Origin: Burkholderiales bacterium
Lineage (GTDB): Bacteria; Pseudomonadota; Gammaproteobacteria; Burkholderiales; SHXO01
Assembly: GCA_020854105.1 (NCBI GenBank)
Contig: JADZGB010000026.1
Coordinates: 62,001 to 126,000 of the forward strand
Length of the DNA stretch: 64,000 bases
Direction: 5' to 3'
Of the stretch, positions 43,262-51,772 are shown piece after piece (position 1 is the first letter of the stretch; the number at the start of each line of letters is the position of its first letter). The notes under the pieces were generated by a model that did no database searches, was not told the origin of the DNA, and saw only the letters and a list, made by a program, of their open reading frames with translations. Both the position numbers and the translations under genes were made by a program.

Positions 43262-43325
43262 CTCTTGACCGCCGGGGCGACGACCCCGTCGTCATCCCGG
43301 CGAAAGCCAGGCGAAAGGCGGGATG
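43262..43325. repeat. Palindromic repeats upstream of the enamidase gene
   Basis: Repeat arms (TGACCGCCGGGGCGACGACC and CGTCATCCCGGCGAAAGCCAGGC) lie in the 335-base gap between the enamidase start (43154) and the small gene at 43490. No gene is seen in the rest of the gap. Confidence 0.65.
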
Positions 43326-43489
43326 CAGGAAAAACAAGGCGGGTCTTGGCTTCACCCGAGCCCAGGCCTCCCCGAGCCGACGCAGTGTCTCGCGCGAGGT
43401 ACGACAACATGACCAACAGGCACGCCAATCCGTAAGCGATACGTAGTCGCCTTGCCCGTATGGTGGATCCACCGAGCAGGAGAGCAAAC

Positions 43490-43717
43490 GTGCCCAGCCC
43501 GCGCAGCTTCGTGGTCAAGGTGTACCGGCAGCGCGCCGATGCGCTCGCGGGCACGGTTCAGGACGTACGCACCGGCCGCACAGTGCCGTTCCAGTCGATG
43601 GAGGAACTGTGGCAGGCGCTGGGACGACCCTCTCCCGTTTCGGGAAAACGAGGGGCTGAAGCCATGCGCCCTTCGACTCCGTCACCTGAAGAAAGGAACG
43701 CAGACCATGACAAGTAG
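43490..43717 (+). CDS. Small hypothetical protein, 75 residues
   Basis: A short soluble protein (SFVVKVYRQRADALAGTVQDV, TGRTVPFQSMEELWQALG) with a disordered Pro/Arg tail. I know no function. The first half looks like a small beta-hairpin/helix domain. GTG start with GAGCAGGAG nine bases before it. Its end overlaps the start of the secreted protein gene by 11 bases, so the two are probably co-translated, upstream of the frameshifted activator. Confidence 0.6.
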   Translation: MPSPRSFVVKVYRQRADALAGTVQDVRTGRTVPFQSMEELWQALGRPSPVSGKRGAEAMRPSTPSPEERNADHDK

Positions 43718-44204
43718 AGCCGGAGCAGTCGCAGCCATTCTCGCGGGCGCCGTCGCCTTTGCCGGCGGCCTCGCACACGCCCAGCAGTTGCCGAGATCAG
43801 GAAGCATCGAGTTCCACACGGGATGGAAGTTCACCGGGGAAGTGCACAAGCCGGCCGAGGATCACATGATGGGACACGGAACGGTCGGGGGCATCACCTT
43901 CAACGACAAGGGCAGCGGGCCACTCCACCTCGGCCCGGCGAATTGCTTCGATTCGTTCTTCCTGATACAGGGTCGAGGCAGCAACAAGGGCTACTGCGCG
44001 TTTGGCGACCCCGACGGAGATCGCGTCTTCACGTCGTTCACTGGTGAGTTGGTGCCGGAAGGCGGAGGCAACGGAACGAACGAGATCACGGGCGGAACGG
44101 GAAAATACAAGGGCATCACCGGGAGCGGCCCCTGGAAGTGCAAGCCCATGGGGAGCAACGGCGAGATTCAGTGTGCCCAGCGCCTGGACTACAAGCTCCC
44201 GTGA
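43707..44204 (+). CDS. Secreted protein of unknown function, beta-barrel-like
   Basis: A 165-residue exported protein with a signal peptide ending AHA (about residue 25). The mature part is Gly-rich with repeated beta strands, GPANCFDSFFLIQGRGSNKG and NEITGGTGKYKGITGSGPWKC, reminiscent of allene-oxide-cyclase-like barrels. Four Cys may form disulfides. It overlaps the small gene upstream and ends 108 bases before the activator. Function unknown. Confidence 0.68.
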   Translation: MTSRAGAVAAILAGAVAFAGGLAHAQQLPRSGSIEFHTGWKFTGEVHKPAEDHMMGHGTVGGITFNDKGSGPLHLGPANCFDSFFLIQGRGSNKGYCAFGDPDGDRVFTSFTGELVPEGGGNGTNEITGGTGKYKGITGSGPWKCKPMGSNGEIQCAQRLDYKLP

Positions 44205-44279
44205 CTGTCCGGGATGGCGCATACTGCGCAGCATCGGCGCGTGACATGAACTGACGCCGGTACTGGATGACGCCATGGG

Positions 44280-44304
44280 CGTGCCGGGGAATCACCCCGG
44301 CACG
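44280..44304. promoter_or_regulatory. Perfect 10-bp hairpin immediately upstream of the activator start
   Basis: CGTGCCGGGG-AATCA-CCCCGGCACG ends eight bases before the ATG at 44313, and no Shine-Dalgarno sequence is present. There is no U-run, so it is not a typical terminator for the preceding gene. It sits where it could act as an operator or block ribosome access to the activator mRNA. Confidence 0.6.
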
Positions 44305-44312
44305 ATGATCTG

Positions 44313-47300
44313 ATGGCCAGGTCGCCCGCGCTCGCGAAGCTGACCCGTCCGCGCACCCATCAGGCGGTGGCGCGCGAACGGCTGTTCGCGCGCCTGGACA
44401 GCGCACGCGCATGTCCACTGGTGTGGATCGACTCGCCACCCGGTGCGGGAAAGACCACTCTGGTCGCGACCTACCTGGCGACCCGCGGCAACGCAGACGC
44501 CTGGTACCAGGTGGATGCGGGCGACAGCGATCCCGCGACATTCTTCCATTACCTTTCGTTCGTGTGCGGCAAGCGTGGCAATGCTCGCGTGCCGCAACTC
44601 GCTCCGGAGCATCTGAACGATCTGCCGACATTCGCGCGGCGCTTCTTTCGCTGCCTCTTCGCCCATGTGCGGCTGCTGGTTCTAGACAACTTCCAGGAGT
44701 CCGCCGATCCGCTGCTGGGCGATCTTCTGTGCCACGCTGCCCGGGAAGTGCCGCTGCAGGGTAATGTCCTCGTGATAAGCAGAACCCGGCCGCCGGCGGC
44801 ATTCGCCGAACTCGAAGCGCGCGGCCTACTGGACCGGATCGATTGGAGCGAGGTCCAGTTGACTCTGGAGGAGACGCGCGCGATGTGTGCCGGGCGCGGG
44901 GTGGGAGAGGACTGGGTCGTGCAGGCCTTGCATCAGCAGGCGTCTGGTTGGGCAGCTGGTGTGACACTGATGCTGGAGCGCTTCAAGCGCGGGGGAGCTG
45001 GCGCTGGGCAGCTTTCAGGCGAAACGCGTGAATCGGTATTCAACTATTTTGCCAGCCTCGTGTTCGATCAGGCTGGTGAAACGACGCAGCGCACACTGCT
45101 CTCACTCGCCTTTCTTCCGCGCATGACAGCAGCACTTGCGGCTGCCGCAAGCGCGAATGCGGATGCCGAGAAGCTGCTCCAGTCGTTGCATCGCCGCCAG
45201 CTGTTCACCGATCGCCGTCCCGGACCCGCGCCGGTATATCAGTTCCATGCATTGTTCCGCGAGTTCCTGCAGATGAAGCTGCTGCACGGACCGTGCACCG
45301 AATCCCGGCCGGCTCTACTGCACCGATCCGCGCGGCTGCTGATCGACATGGCGATAGGGAGCCTGCCTTCGAACTGCTGGTGGAAGCGGGGGCATGGAAG
45401 GATGCGCGCTGTCTGCTGCTCGACCACGCGCAGGCATTGCTGGACAGCGGGCGCTGGCAGACCCTGGTGCGGTGGGCGGAATCCCTGCCGCAGGGCGATC
45501 TGGAGCAGGCCCCGTGGCTGCAGTACTGGCGGGCCCGTGCCTTGGCGCAGATCGAGCTCGCCGCCGCCGTGCCCGCGTTCTCGTGCGCACGCGCCGCGTT
45601 CGAGCGGCACGACGACAGGCTTGGACGGATGCTGGCGACCGCCGGACTGTTGCAGGTGTGTTCGGTCGACCACGTCGATTATGGGCCGGTGGAACAGTAC
45701 CTCGACAGTCTGGCAGAGGACGTGGTTGCCACCCCGTTTCAGACGCCGGAGCAGGAGCTGTCGGTACTGGCCGCACTGGCCTGGTCCGCGTTCTTCGTCG
45801 CGCCGTGGCATGCCTGCATCGCACCCGCGCTGAGCCGCATTCACGTCCTGCTGGGCGAAGCGCTCGCGGCACCGGCGCGCCTGGCTGCTGCGATCAGCGC
45901 ACTGACGATTGCGTCCCAGTCGGCTCAGATGGAGCGATCCCGTCAGCTTCGAGAGATGGTGCAACAGCTCGCCGCATCGGACGAAGTCGGTCCTCTTCTT
46001 TCGTGCTGGGGGCAGTTCCAGGTCGCGCATTCGTTCTTCCTCGATGCAGAGTACGGCACGGCAATCGAGCGGTTCGATCGGATCTGGTCGCTCGCGCAGG
46101 CGCACGGTCTGCGACAAGTGCTCACGGCCGCCCTGATGCATCGCTTCATGATCGACTTCCGCCTTTCCGATCCGCGCACCGCCGAGGCTACCTTGCAGCG
46201 CATCGAAGCACTGCTTGCGCCGAAGAGCGATTACTCGCGTTCCGTGCTCGTCTGCTACAGAGGACGCATCGCACAACTCAGGGGGGATCTGTCGACCGGC
46301 GCGAAGTTCGCGCGGGAATCCCAGCGCCTGATGGTACGTACGGGGTCTCTGTATCACGAGTTCCTCTTCGGCCTCATCAACGCGGAGATGTTGCTGCATG
46401 CCGGCCTGCTCCCGGACGCGCTCCCCCTCCTCGGGCGATCGAGAGAAATACTGCAGAGATGCCCGGTTCTCGCGATCCTGAACGCGGCCATCGTCATCGT
46501 GGAGGCGTGGGCTGCCGAGAAGAACGGGCAAGGCAGGGACAGTCGCATCCTGCTAAGAAGTGCACTGGAGGAAACGCGAGCAGGATTCGCCTGGTGTCAC
46601 ATGCGCTTCATCGACACCACCCTCGCCCATATGCTCCCCATCGCGCTAGAAGAGAACATCGAGGCCGACCAGGCACGCTGGCTCATCCGTACGTTTCGTC
46701 TGCGCCCGCCCTCGCCCGACATCGAGCAATGGCCCCGGCGGCTGCGCATCCGCTGCTTCGGTGACTTCAGCGTCGAGGTCGACGAACTGCCGCTCGAGGC
46801 CGGCCGCAAGACCCCGCGCAAGGTCCTGGCGCTGCTCAAGGCGCTCGTCGCCATGGGTCCGCGCGACGTGCCCGAGGAGCACCTGATCGACGCCCTGTGG
46901 CCGGACGAGGAAGGCGACGCCGGCCATAAGTCGCTGAGCATCACGGTACTTCGCCTGCGCCGCCTGCTGGGCGACAACGACCTGATCCGCCAGCACGGCG
47001 GCAGGCTGTCGATCGATCCGCAGCACTGCTGGGTGGATGCCTGGGCCTTCGAGCGGCGGCTCGACGCCAGGCCGGCTGATCCGGCCCGCACGGAGAAGGC
47101 GCTCGCGCTCTACGCCGGTACCTTTCTTCCGCACGATGCCGATGCAGCGTTCAGCGTCGCCGCGCGCGAGCGGCTGCGCGGAAAATTCGTGCATGCACTG
47201 GGCGAGCTGGCGCGGCAACTGGAGGCGCAGCAACGCCACGACGAGGCAATCGACTGGTATCTGCGCGGGCTGGAAGCGGACGCGATCATCGAGCCGTTCT

Positions 47301-47449
47301 ATCAGGGCCTGATGCGCTGCTACGTGGCACTGGACCGTCGCACCGAAGCGATTGCTGCATACCGGCGCCTCGAGCAGACCCTCTCGGTGACCCTGGGCCT
47401 GCAGCCATCGGCGAGTACGGTGAGTCTGTACCAGCGTGTGCGCGCCTGA
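44313..47449 (+). pseudogene. MalT/BTAD-type transcriptional activator, broken by a frameshift near 45350
   Basis: A large ATP-dependent activator in two frames. Frame 1 (44313 to about 45350) encodes a STAND NTPase with Walker A SPPGAGKTT (residues 41-49), LLVLDNFQ (Walker B) and the winged-helix region ending SARLLIDM. Frame 2 continues from about 45350 with GDREPAFELLVEAG, TPR-like helices, and a C-terminal SARP/BTAD-type region (LRIRCFGDFSVEVDELPLEA, KSLSITVLRLRRLLGDN). The join ATG-GCG-ATA reads as a one-base loss. Total length would be about 1045 residues. It may be a true pseudogene or a sequencing error. It lies between the enamidase and hydroxylase clusters and could have regulated either. 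Confidence 0.8.
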
Positions 47450-47454
47450 AGTGC

Positions 47455-47600
47455 TTCGTCATCGGGGCGAGGGCCAGGGTCCAGTGCAGTGAGCGAAAGG
47501 CCCTGACATCTCTGGCTGGGCTCCGGCGTGCGCCGGGGCGACGAGGGTTTGGTCTTTCGCCGGGCCTCTGCCCCGGATTAAAGCACTCCGGGGCAGACGT
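47455..47600. repeat. Palindromic repeats overlapping the 3' end of the SMP-30 gene
   Basis: Between the activator stop and the convergent SMP-30 gene are several repeat arms, including a long form with CCCCGGATTAAAGCACTCCGGGG (about 47570-47592). This arm contains the SMP-30 stop codon, so the last residues of that protein are repeat-encoded. Confidence 0.75.
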
Positions 47601-48582
47601 TCACGCGCCGGGGCGACCAACCTCGACCCCCCGCCACTCCCTGCGTGTTCACGTACAGCGCATAGACGCTCTTGCTCGCGGCCATGAACAGGCGGTTGCG
47701 ATGGCGTCCGCCGAAGCAGACGTTGGCGCAGCGCTCGGGCAGGCGGATGCGGCCGATCAGGCGACCGTCGGGGTTGAACACGTGCACGCCGTCGAGCGCT
47801 TCGTCGCCCATGCCCCAGCCCATCCACAGGTTGCCGTCGGTGTCGCAGCGCATGCCGTCCGGCGTGCCGGCGCCGACGTCGATGAACTTGCGGCGGTTGG
47901 CGATGCGACGCCCACTGTCCACCACGTCGTAGGCGTAGACGTCGCGCGGCACGGTCCCCGATTCGACCAGATACAGGATCGACTCGTCCGGCGAGAAGCA
48001 CAGGCCGTTGGGCCGGTTCACCTCGCTCTCGAGCATGCTCACCTCGCCATCGGCATCGACGCGGTAGACGTTGTGCGGCAGCTCCTGCTCGGCGCGATTG
48101 CCTTCGTACCAGCCGAGCAGGCCGAACGGCGGATCGGTGAACCAGATCGACCCATCCGACTTCACCACGACGTCGTTGGGCGAGTTCAGCCGCTTGCCGT
48201 CGAAGCCGTCGCAGATCACGCTCACGCTGCCGTCGTACTCGGTACGCGTCACGCGCCGCCCGCCGTGCTCGCAGGTAACCAGCCGTCCCTGGCGGTCGCG
48301 GGTGTTGCCATTGGCGAAACCCGAGGGCTTGCGATAGACGCTCACCGCTCCGGTCTCCTCCTCCCACTTCATGATCCGGTCGTTCGGGATATCGCTCCAC
48401 AACAGGTAGCGGCCGTCGCCGAACCAGACCGGACCTTCGGCCCAGCGGAAGCCGTGCGCGATGCGCTCCACCGACGCGCTCTTGATGCGATATCGGTCGA
48501 AGCCCTCGTCGAGGATCTCGATCGCCGGATCGGGATAGCGCTGGCTGGGTTGCCAGGACACGTGCGGGAACTCGGCATGCAT
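47578..48582 (-). CDS. SMP-30/gluconolactonase family protein
   Basis: A 334-residue beta-propeller lactonase. Blocks: GFRWAEGPVWFGDGRYLLWSD with the metal Glu, GNTRDRQGRLVTCEHGGRRVTR, LNSPNDVVVKSDGSIWFTDPP and NRPNGLCFSPDESILYLVES. The last dozen or so residues (WSPRRVNVCPGVL) come from a palindromic repeat and are unlikely to belong to the ancestral protein. It is the last gene of the seven-gene minus-strand cluster, nine bases after the acyl-CoA synthetase, and may open a lactone or cyclic intermediate of that pathway. Confidence 0.85.
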   Translation of the reverse strand: MHAEFPHVSWQPSQRYPDPAIEILDEGFDRYRIKSASVERIAHGFRWAEGPVWFGDGRYLLWSDIPNDRIMKWEEETGAVSVYRKPSGFANGNTRDRQGRLVTCEHGGRRVTRTEYDGSVSVICDGFDGKRLNSPNDVVVKSDGSIWFTDPPFGLLGWYEGNRAEQELPHNVYRVDADGEVSMLESEVNRPNGLCFSPDESILYLVESGTVPRDVYAYDVVDSGRRIANRRKFIDVGAGTPDGMRCDTDGNLWMGWGMGDEALDGVHVFNPDGRLIGRIRLPERCANVCFGGRHRNRLFMAASKSVYALYVNTQGVAGGRGWSPRRVNVCPGVL

Positions 48583-48591
48583 CGGAAACCC

Positions 48592-50283
48592 TCAGGCCTC
48601 GGGGCGCAACTCGCGGCGCAGAATCTTCCCGATCGGGCTCTTCGGCAGCACGTCGCGAAACTCGACATGTCGGGGCACCTTGTACCCGGTGAGGTTCGCG
48701 CGGCAGTGCGCGATCAACTGCTCCTGCGTGAGGGCCGGGTCGCGCCGCACGACGAACAGCTTGACCGCCTCGCCCGTGGAGGCATCCGGCACCCCGATCG
48801 CTGCGGCCTCCCGAACACCGGGGTGCATCACCGCCACCTCCTCGAGTTCGTTGGGGTAGACGTTGAAGCCCGACACCAGGATCATGTCCTTCACCCGATC
48901 GACGATCTTCAGATAGCCCTCGGGCGTGATCAGCCCGATGTCGCCGGTGGCGAAGAAGCCGTCGGGGCCGATCACCTTCGCGGTCTCCTCGGGCTTGCGC
49001 CAGTAGCCCGCCATCACCTGGGGACCGCGCACGAACACCTGGCCCGCCTGCCCCTGCGCCAGCGGGGTTGCGTCGTCGCCCCGGATCTCCACGTCCGTCC
49101 CCGGCACCGGGAAGCCGGTGGTTCCGCTGTGCTCATCGAGGGTAGGCGGGTTGATCGACACCGCACCCGAGGTCTCGGTGAGCCCGTAGCCCTCGGAGAG
49201 CACCTGCCCGGTGACCTCCTTCCAGCGCCTGGCCACCGGCAGCTGCACGGGCGCGCCGCCGCCCCCGGCGATGCGCAGCCTGCTGAAGTCCACCTTTGCG
49301 AACGCGGGATCGTTCACCAGCGCATTGAACAGCGTGTTCACGCCGACGAAGAAGGTGAAGCGGCTGTTTGCGAGTGTCTTGATGAACCGGGGAATGTCGC
49401 GCGGATTGGCGATCAGCACCTGCACCCCGCCCAGCCGCACGATCATCATGCAGTTCAGCACCAGCGCGAGGACGTGATAGAAGGGCAGCGGCGCGATCGC
49501 CACCTCCTCCCCTTCGCGCAGGCGGCTGCCGAAGTAGGTGCGCATCTGCTGCAGGTTCGCCAGCACGTGACGGTGCTGCAACATCGCGCCCTTGGACACC
49601 CCCGTGGTGCCACCGGTGTACTGCAGGAACGCGAGGTCCTCGCCGTGCACCCTCACCGGCTGGAAGGTCCGACGCGCGCCCTCGGCCAGCACCTGCGGGA
49701 AGCGCTTCGCATGTGCGATGCTCCAGGGCGCGACCATCTTCTTCACGCTGCGGAACACGAAGTTCAGCAGCGCGCCCTTGGCCAGCCCCAGCATGTCCCC
49801 CAGCGAGGACACGATGACGTGCCGCACCGGCGTGCGGGCGAGCACGCCCTGCAAGGTGTGGGCGGCGCTCTCGAAGATCACGATGGCGCTGGCGTCGGAA
49901 TCGCACAGCTGATGCTCCAGCTCGCGCGCGGTGTAGAGCGGGTTGACGCTCACCACCACCATGCCCGCGCGCAGGATGCCGTACACCGCGACCGGATACT
50001 GCAGGATGTTCGGCATCATCACCGCGATGCGGTCTCCGCGCTGCAGTCCCGGACTCGACTGCAGGCAGGCGGCAAACTGCCGCGAGAGGCGGTCGAGGTC
50101 GTCGTAGGTGATGCGCACGCCGAAGCTCTCGAACGCCGGCCTGCCGCCGAAGCGCCGCACCGACGCCTCGAGCATGGCGGGAATGGATTCGAACTCCAGC
50201 GGCCCCATGTCCAGGGGCGCGCCAGACGGGTACTTCAGGACCCAGGGACGCCTGGCGGCAATGGCCGGCTGGTCCGTATTCAT
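48592..50283 (-). CDS. Long-chain-fatty-acid/acyl-CoA synthetase (AMP-forming)
   Basis: A 563-residue ANL-superfamily ligase. Signatures: the P-loop-like FLQYTGGTTGVSKGAML, YGLTETSGAVSINPP, FFATGDIGLITPEGYLKIVDR and the C-terminal catalytic Lys region KSPIGKILRREL. It couples a carboxylic acid to CoA through an acyl-adenylate. FadD-like overall, but in this cluster it may activate a dicarboxylate or ring-opening product. ATGA overlap with the amino-acid-synthesis family gene upstream. Confidence 0.88.
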   Translation of the reverse strand: MNTDQPAIAARRPWVLKYPSGAPLDMGPLEFESIPAMLEASVRRFGGRPAFESFGVRITYDDLDRLSRQFAACLQSSPGLQRGDRIAVMMPNILQYPVAVYGILRAGMVVVSVNPLYTARELEHQLCDSDASAIVIFESAAHTLQGVLARTPVRHVIVSSLGDMLGLAKGALLNFVFRSVKKMVAPWSIAHAKRFPQVLAEGARRTFQPVRVHGEDLAFLQYTGGTTGVSKGAMLQHRHVLANLQQMRTYFGSRLREGEEVAIAPLPFYHVLALVLNCMMIVRLGGVQVLIANPRDIPRFIKTLANSRFTFFVGVNTLFNALVNDPAFAKVDFSRLRIAGGGGAPVQLPVARRWKEVTGQVLSEGYGLTETSGAVSINPPTLDEHSGTTGFPVPGTDVEIRGDDATPLAQGQAGQVFVRGPQVMAGYWRKPEETAKVIGPDGFFATGDIGLITPEGYLKIVDRVKDMILVSGFNVYPNELEEVAVMHPGVREAAAIGVPDASTGEAVKLFVVRRDPALTQEQLIAHCRANLTGYKVPRHVEFRDVLPKSPIGKILRRELRPEA

Positions 50284-50864
50284 CGCAGTCCGTCTTCGCC
50301 GCGGATCTCGGTCTTGTGCAGACCGCCCACGCGTGCCAGCGGCCGTCCGCTGTCGGTGACCGCGATCGCCACCACGATCTCGTTCGCCCGCGGGGCGTCG
50401 TTCACGCGCGCCTCCATCGCGTCGAAGTGGCTGCGCACGTAGGCTGCGTCCTTGTGCCCCAGCGGGACGTCGATGGCGCTTCCCATGCCGCCCATCTTCT
50501 TGGCGGAGGGCACCAGCGCAGCGCCCCTCTCCACCGCCTTGCGCAGCGGTGCGCCGAGCTTCGGATGCAGGATCGCCGCAGCGTGCTCGAGTTCGCCGCT
50601 CTCGCCCACGATGGCAGCCTTGCCGTAGCTCTCTGCCTGCGCGGGCTGTATGCCGAGCGCCTGCACACAGCGCTCGCCGAGCAGGCCGCCCAGTTCCTCG
50701 CCGATGTCCACCAGGTCGGCGAGGTCGGTCGCGTATCGCCCTGCATAGGGGTTCTCGATCACCGCCATCGCCAGCGCGCGACGCGTGGGCGGGGACACTT
50801 CACGCCCCATCTCCATCCTGGTCTCGTCGATCTGCACGACGATCTTCCTGATCTTCGCTCTCAT
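50280..50864 (-). CDS. Amino-acid-synthesis family protein (PF06684 type)
   Basis: A 194-residue protein (VVQIDETRMEMGREVSPPTR, AVIENPYAGRY, AAIVGESGELEHAAAILHPK, VPLGHKDAAYVRSHFDAMEA). The family name does not reflect a proven reaction. Members often sit beside UPF0280 genes and amidohydrolases in proteobacterial catabolic clusters. It overlaps the CoA ligase and starts ten bases after the UPF0280 stop. It could act on a cyclic amide or amino intermediate (inference). Confidence 0.83.
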   Translation of the reverse strand: MRAKIRKIVVQIDETRMEMGREVSPPTRRALAMAVIENPYAGRYATDLADLVDIGEELGGLLGERCVQALGIQPAQAESYGKAAIVGESGELEHAAAILHPKLGAPLRKAVERGAALVPSAKKMGGMGSAIDVPLGHKDAAYVRSHFDAMEARVNDAPRANEIVVAIAVTDSGRPLARVGGLHKTEIRGEDGLR

Positions 50865-50874
50865 GCGTGTCCGG

Positions 50875-51771
50875 TCACAGGGCAGTTGCCTGGAATGTAC
50901 ACGAACTCGGCAGAGTCGGTACCATGGTCCCCACGCTGCGCGCGCGGCCCTGCAGCCACAGCACCGCGGCGAGGATCAGGCCGTGATCGAGCAATGCCCG
51001 TGCATGGCGCGCACCGGCGGCGAGCGCCTGCTCGACCGCATCGTCCGGCAGGGCGGGAACGTGCACCGTGACAGGCCGCTCGCCCAGATCGGAGTCGTCC
51101 CTGAGCGTACGCGCTGGACGCCGTTCGATGCAGGGATGATCCGTGTTCACCGCATTGGCGATCATGGTCGCCGCCGCGTCGGCCCGCGCCGCATCCGACG
51201 CGAGTACGGTGACGGCATCGGCGATCCCCAGGCTGAAGCTGCGCCCGCGCCAGCCGCTGGTCGCGATCCCGCGCACCGCGGTGCCGAAGCCGATCTCGAT
51301 GTCGCCGTCCAGGCGCATGCGCTCCCCGCGCTCGAAGCGGCCGAGATCCGCGAACAGGCCCACCCGATAGCGCTCGCCGGGGGCCAGGTGCAGGGCGATG
51401 TCGCCGCCGTTGTTCACGAAGGCGCGCCGCACGCCTGCGCGCGCCAGCGCGGGGGCGACCAGTTCGTCCGCGACCGCACCGGCGACTGCCGCCATCGGCG
51501 TGAGGAATGCCGGCCGATGCGGCAGACAGGCGGTCTCCATGCGACGCGCAACGGCGCCGCGCAATGCTCCCGCGCATACCGGCGAGCGCAGCACGCACAG
51601 TTCCTGAACCAGCTCGGCGAGGATGGACTGCATGCGCACCCAGGCGTCATCGACGCAGGCCGCCACCGCGGCCGACTCGCCATCGACGCCGAGTACGAGA
51701 TCGATCGGTCCGTGCTGGAAATGCCAGCGGCCCCCGCCCAGGTACGCACGCACGGCAGAGCCTGGCGCCAC
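50875..51771 (-). CDS. UPF0280 family protein (ApbE-like fold)
   Basis: A 298-residue protein related to ApbE FAD:protein FMN transferases: LVLGVDGESAAVAACVDDAW, MAAVAGAVADELVAPALARA, RRAFVNNGGDIALHLAPGE (the ApbE-like NxGGD loop), GTAVRGIATSGWRGRSFSLG and DAAATMIANAV with the metal-binding Asp/Thr region. Function is unproven. It follows the Hnr-like gene with one base between stop and GTG start, implying tight coupling. ApbE enzymes attach FMN to Thr or Ser, and E. barkeri Hnr is reported to carry a covalent flavin, so it may flavinylate the upstream protein. Confidence 0.85.
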   Translation of the reverse strand: MAPGSAVRAYLGGGRWHFQHGPIDLVLGVDGESAAVAACVDDAWVRMQSILAELVQELCVLRSPVCAGALRGAVARRMETACLPHRPAFLTPMAAVAGAVADELVAPALARAGVRRAFVNNGGDIALHLAPGERYRVGLFADLGRFERGERMRLDGDIEIGFGTAVRGIATSGWRGRSFSLGIADAVTVLASDAARADAAATMIANAVNTDHPCIERRPARTLRDDSDLGERPVTVHVPALPDDAVEQALAAGARHARALLDHGLILAAVLWLQGRARSVGTMVPTLPSSCTFQATAL

Positions 51772-51772
51772 C

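Noticed and set aside
45330..45370. Programmed -1 frameshift in the activator gene
   Set aside because: No slippery heptamer and no obvious downstream pseudoknot; a single-base loss or sequencing error is simpler.
47701..50442. A 913-codon plus-strand open frame opposite the SMP-30 and CoA-ligase genes
   Set aside because: Antisense shadow of two clear genes; crosses their boundary; composition is His/Arg/Val-rich without motifs.
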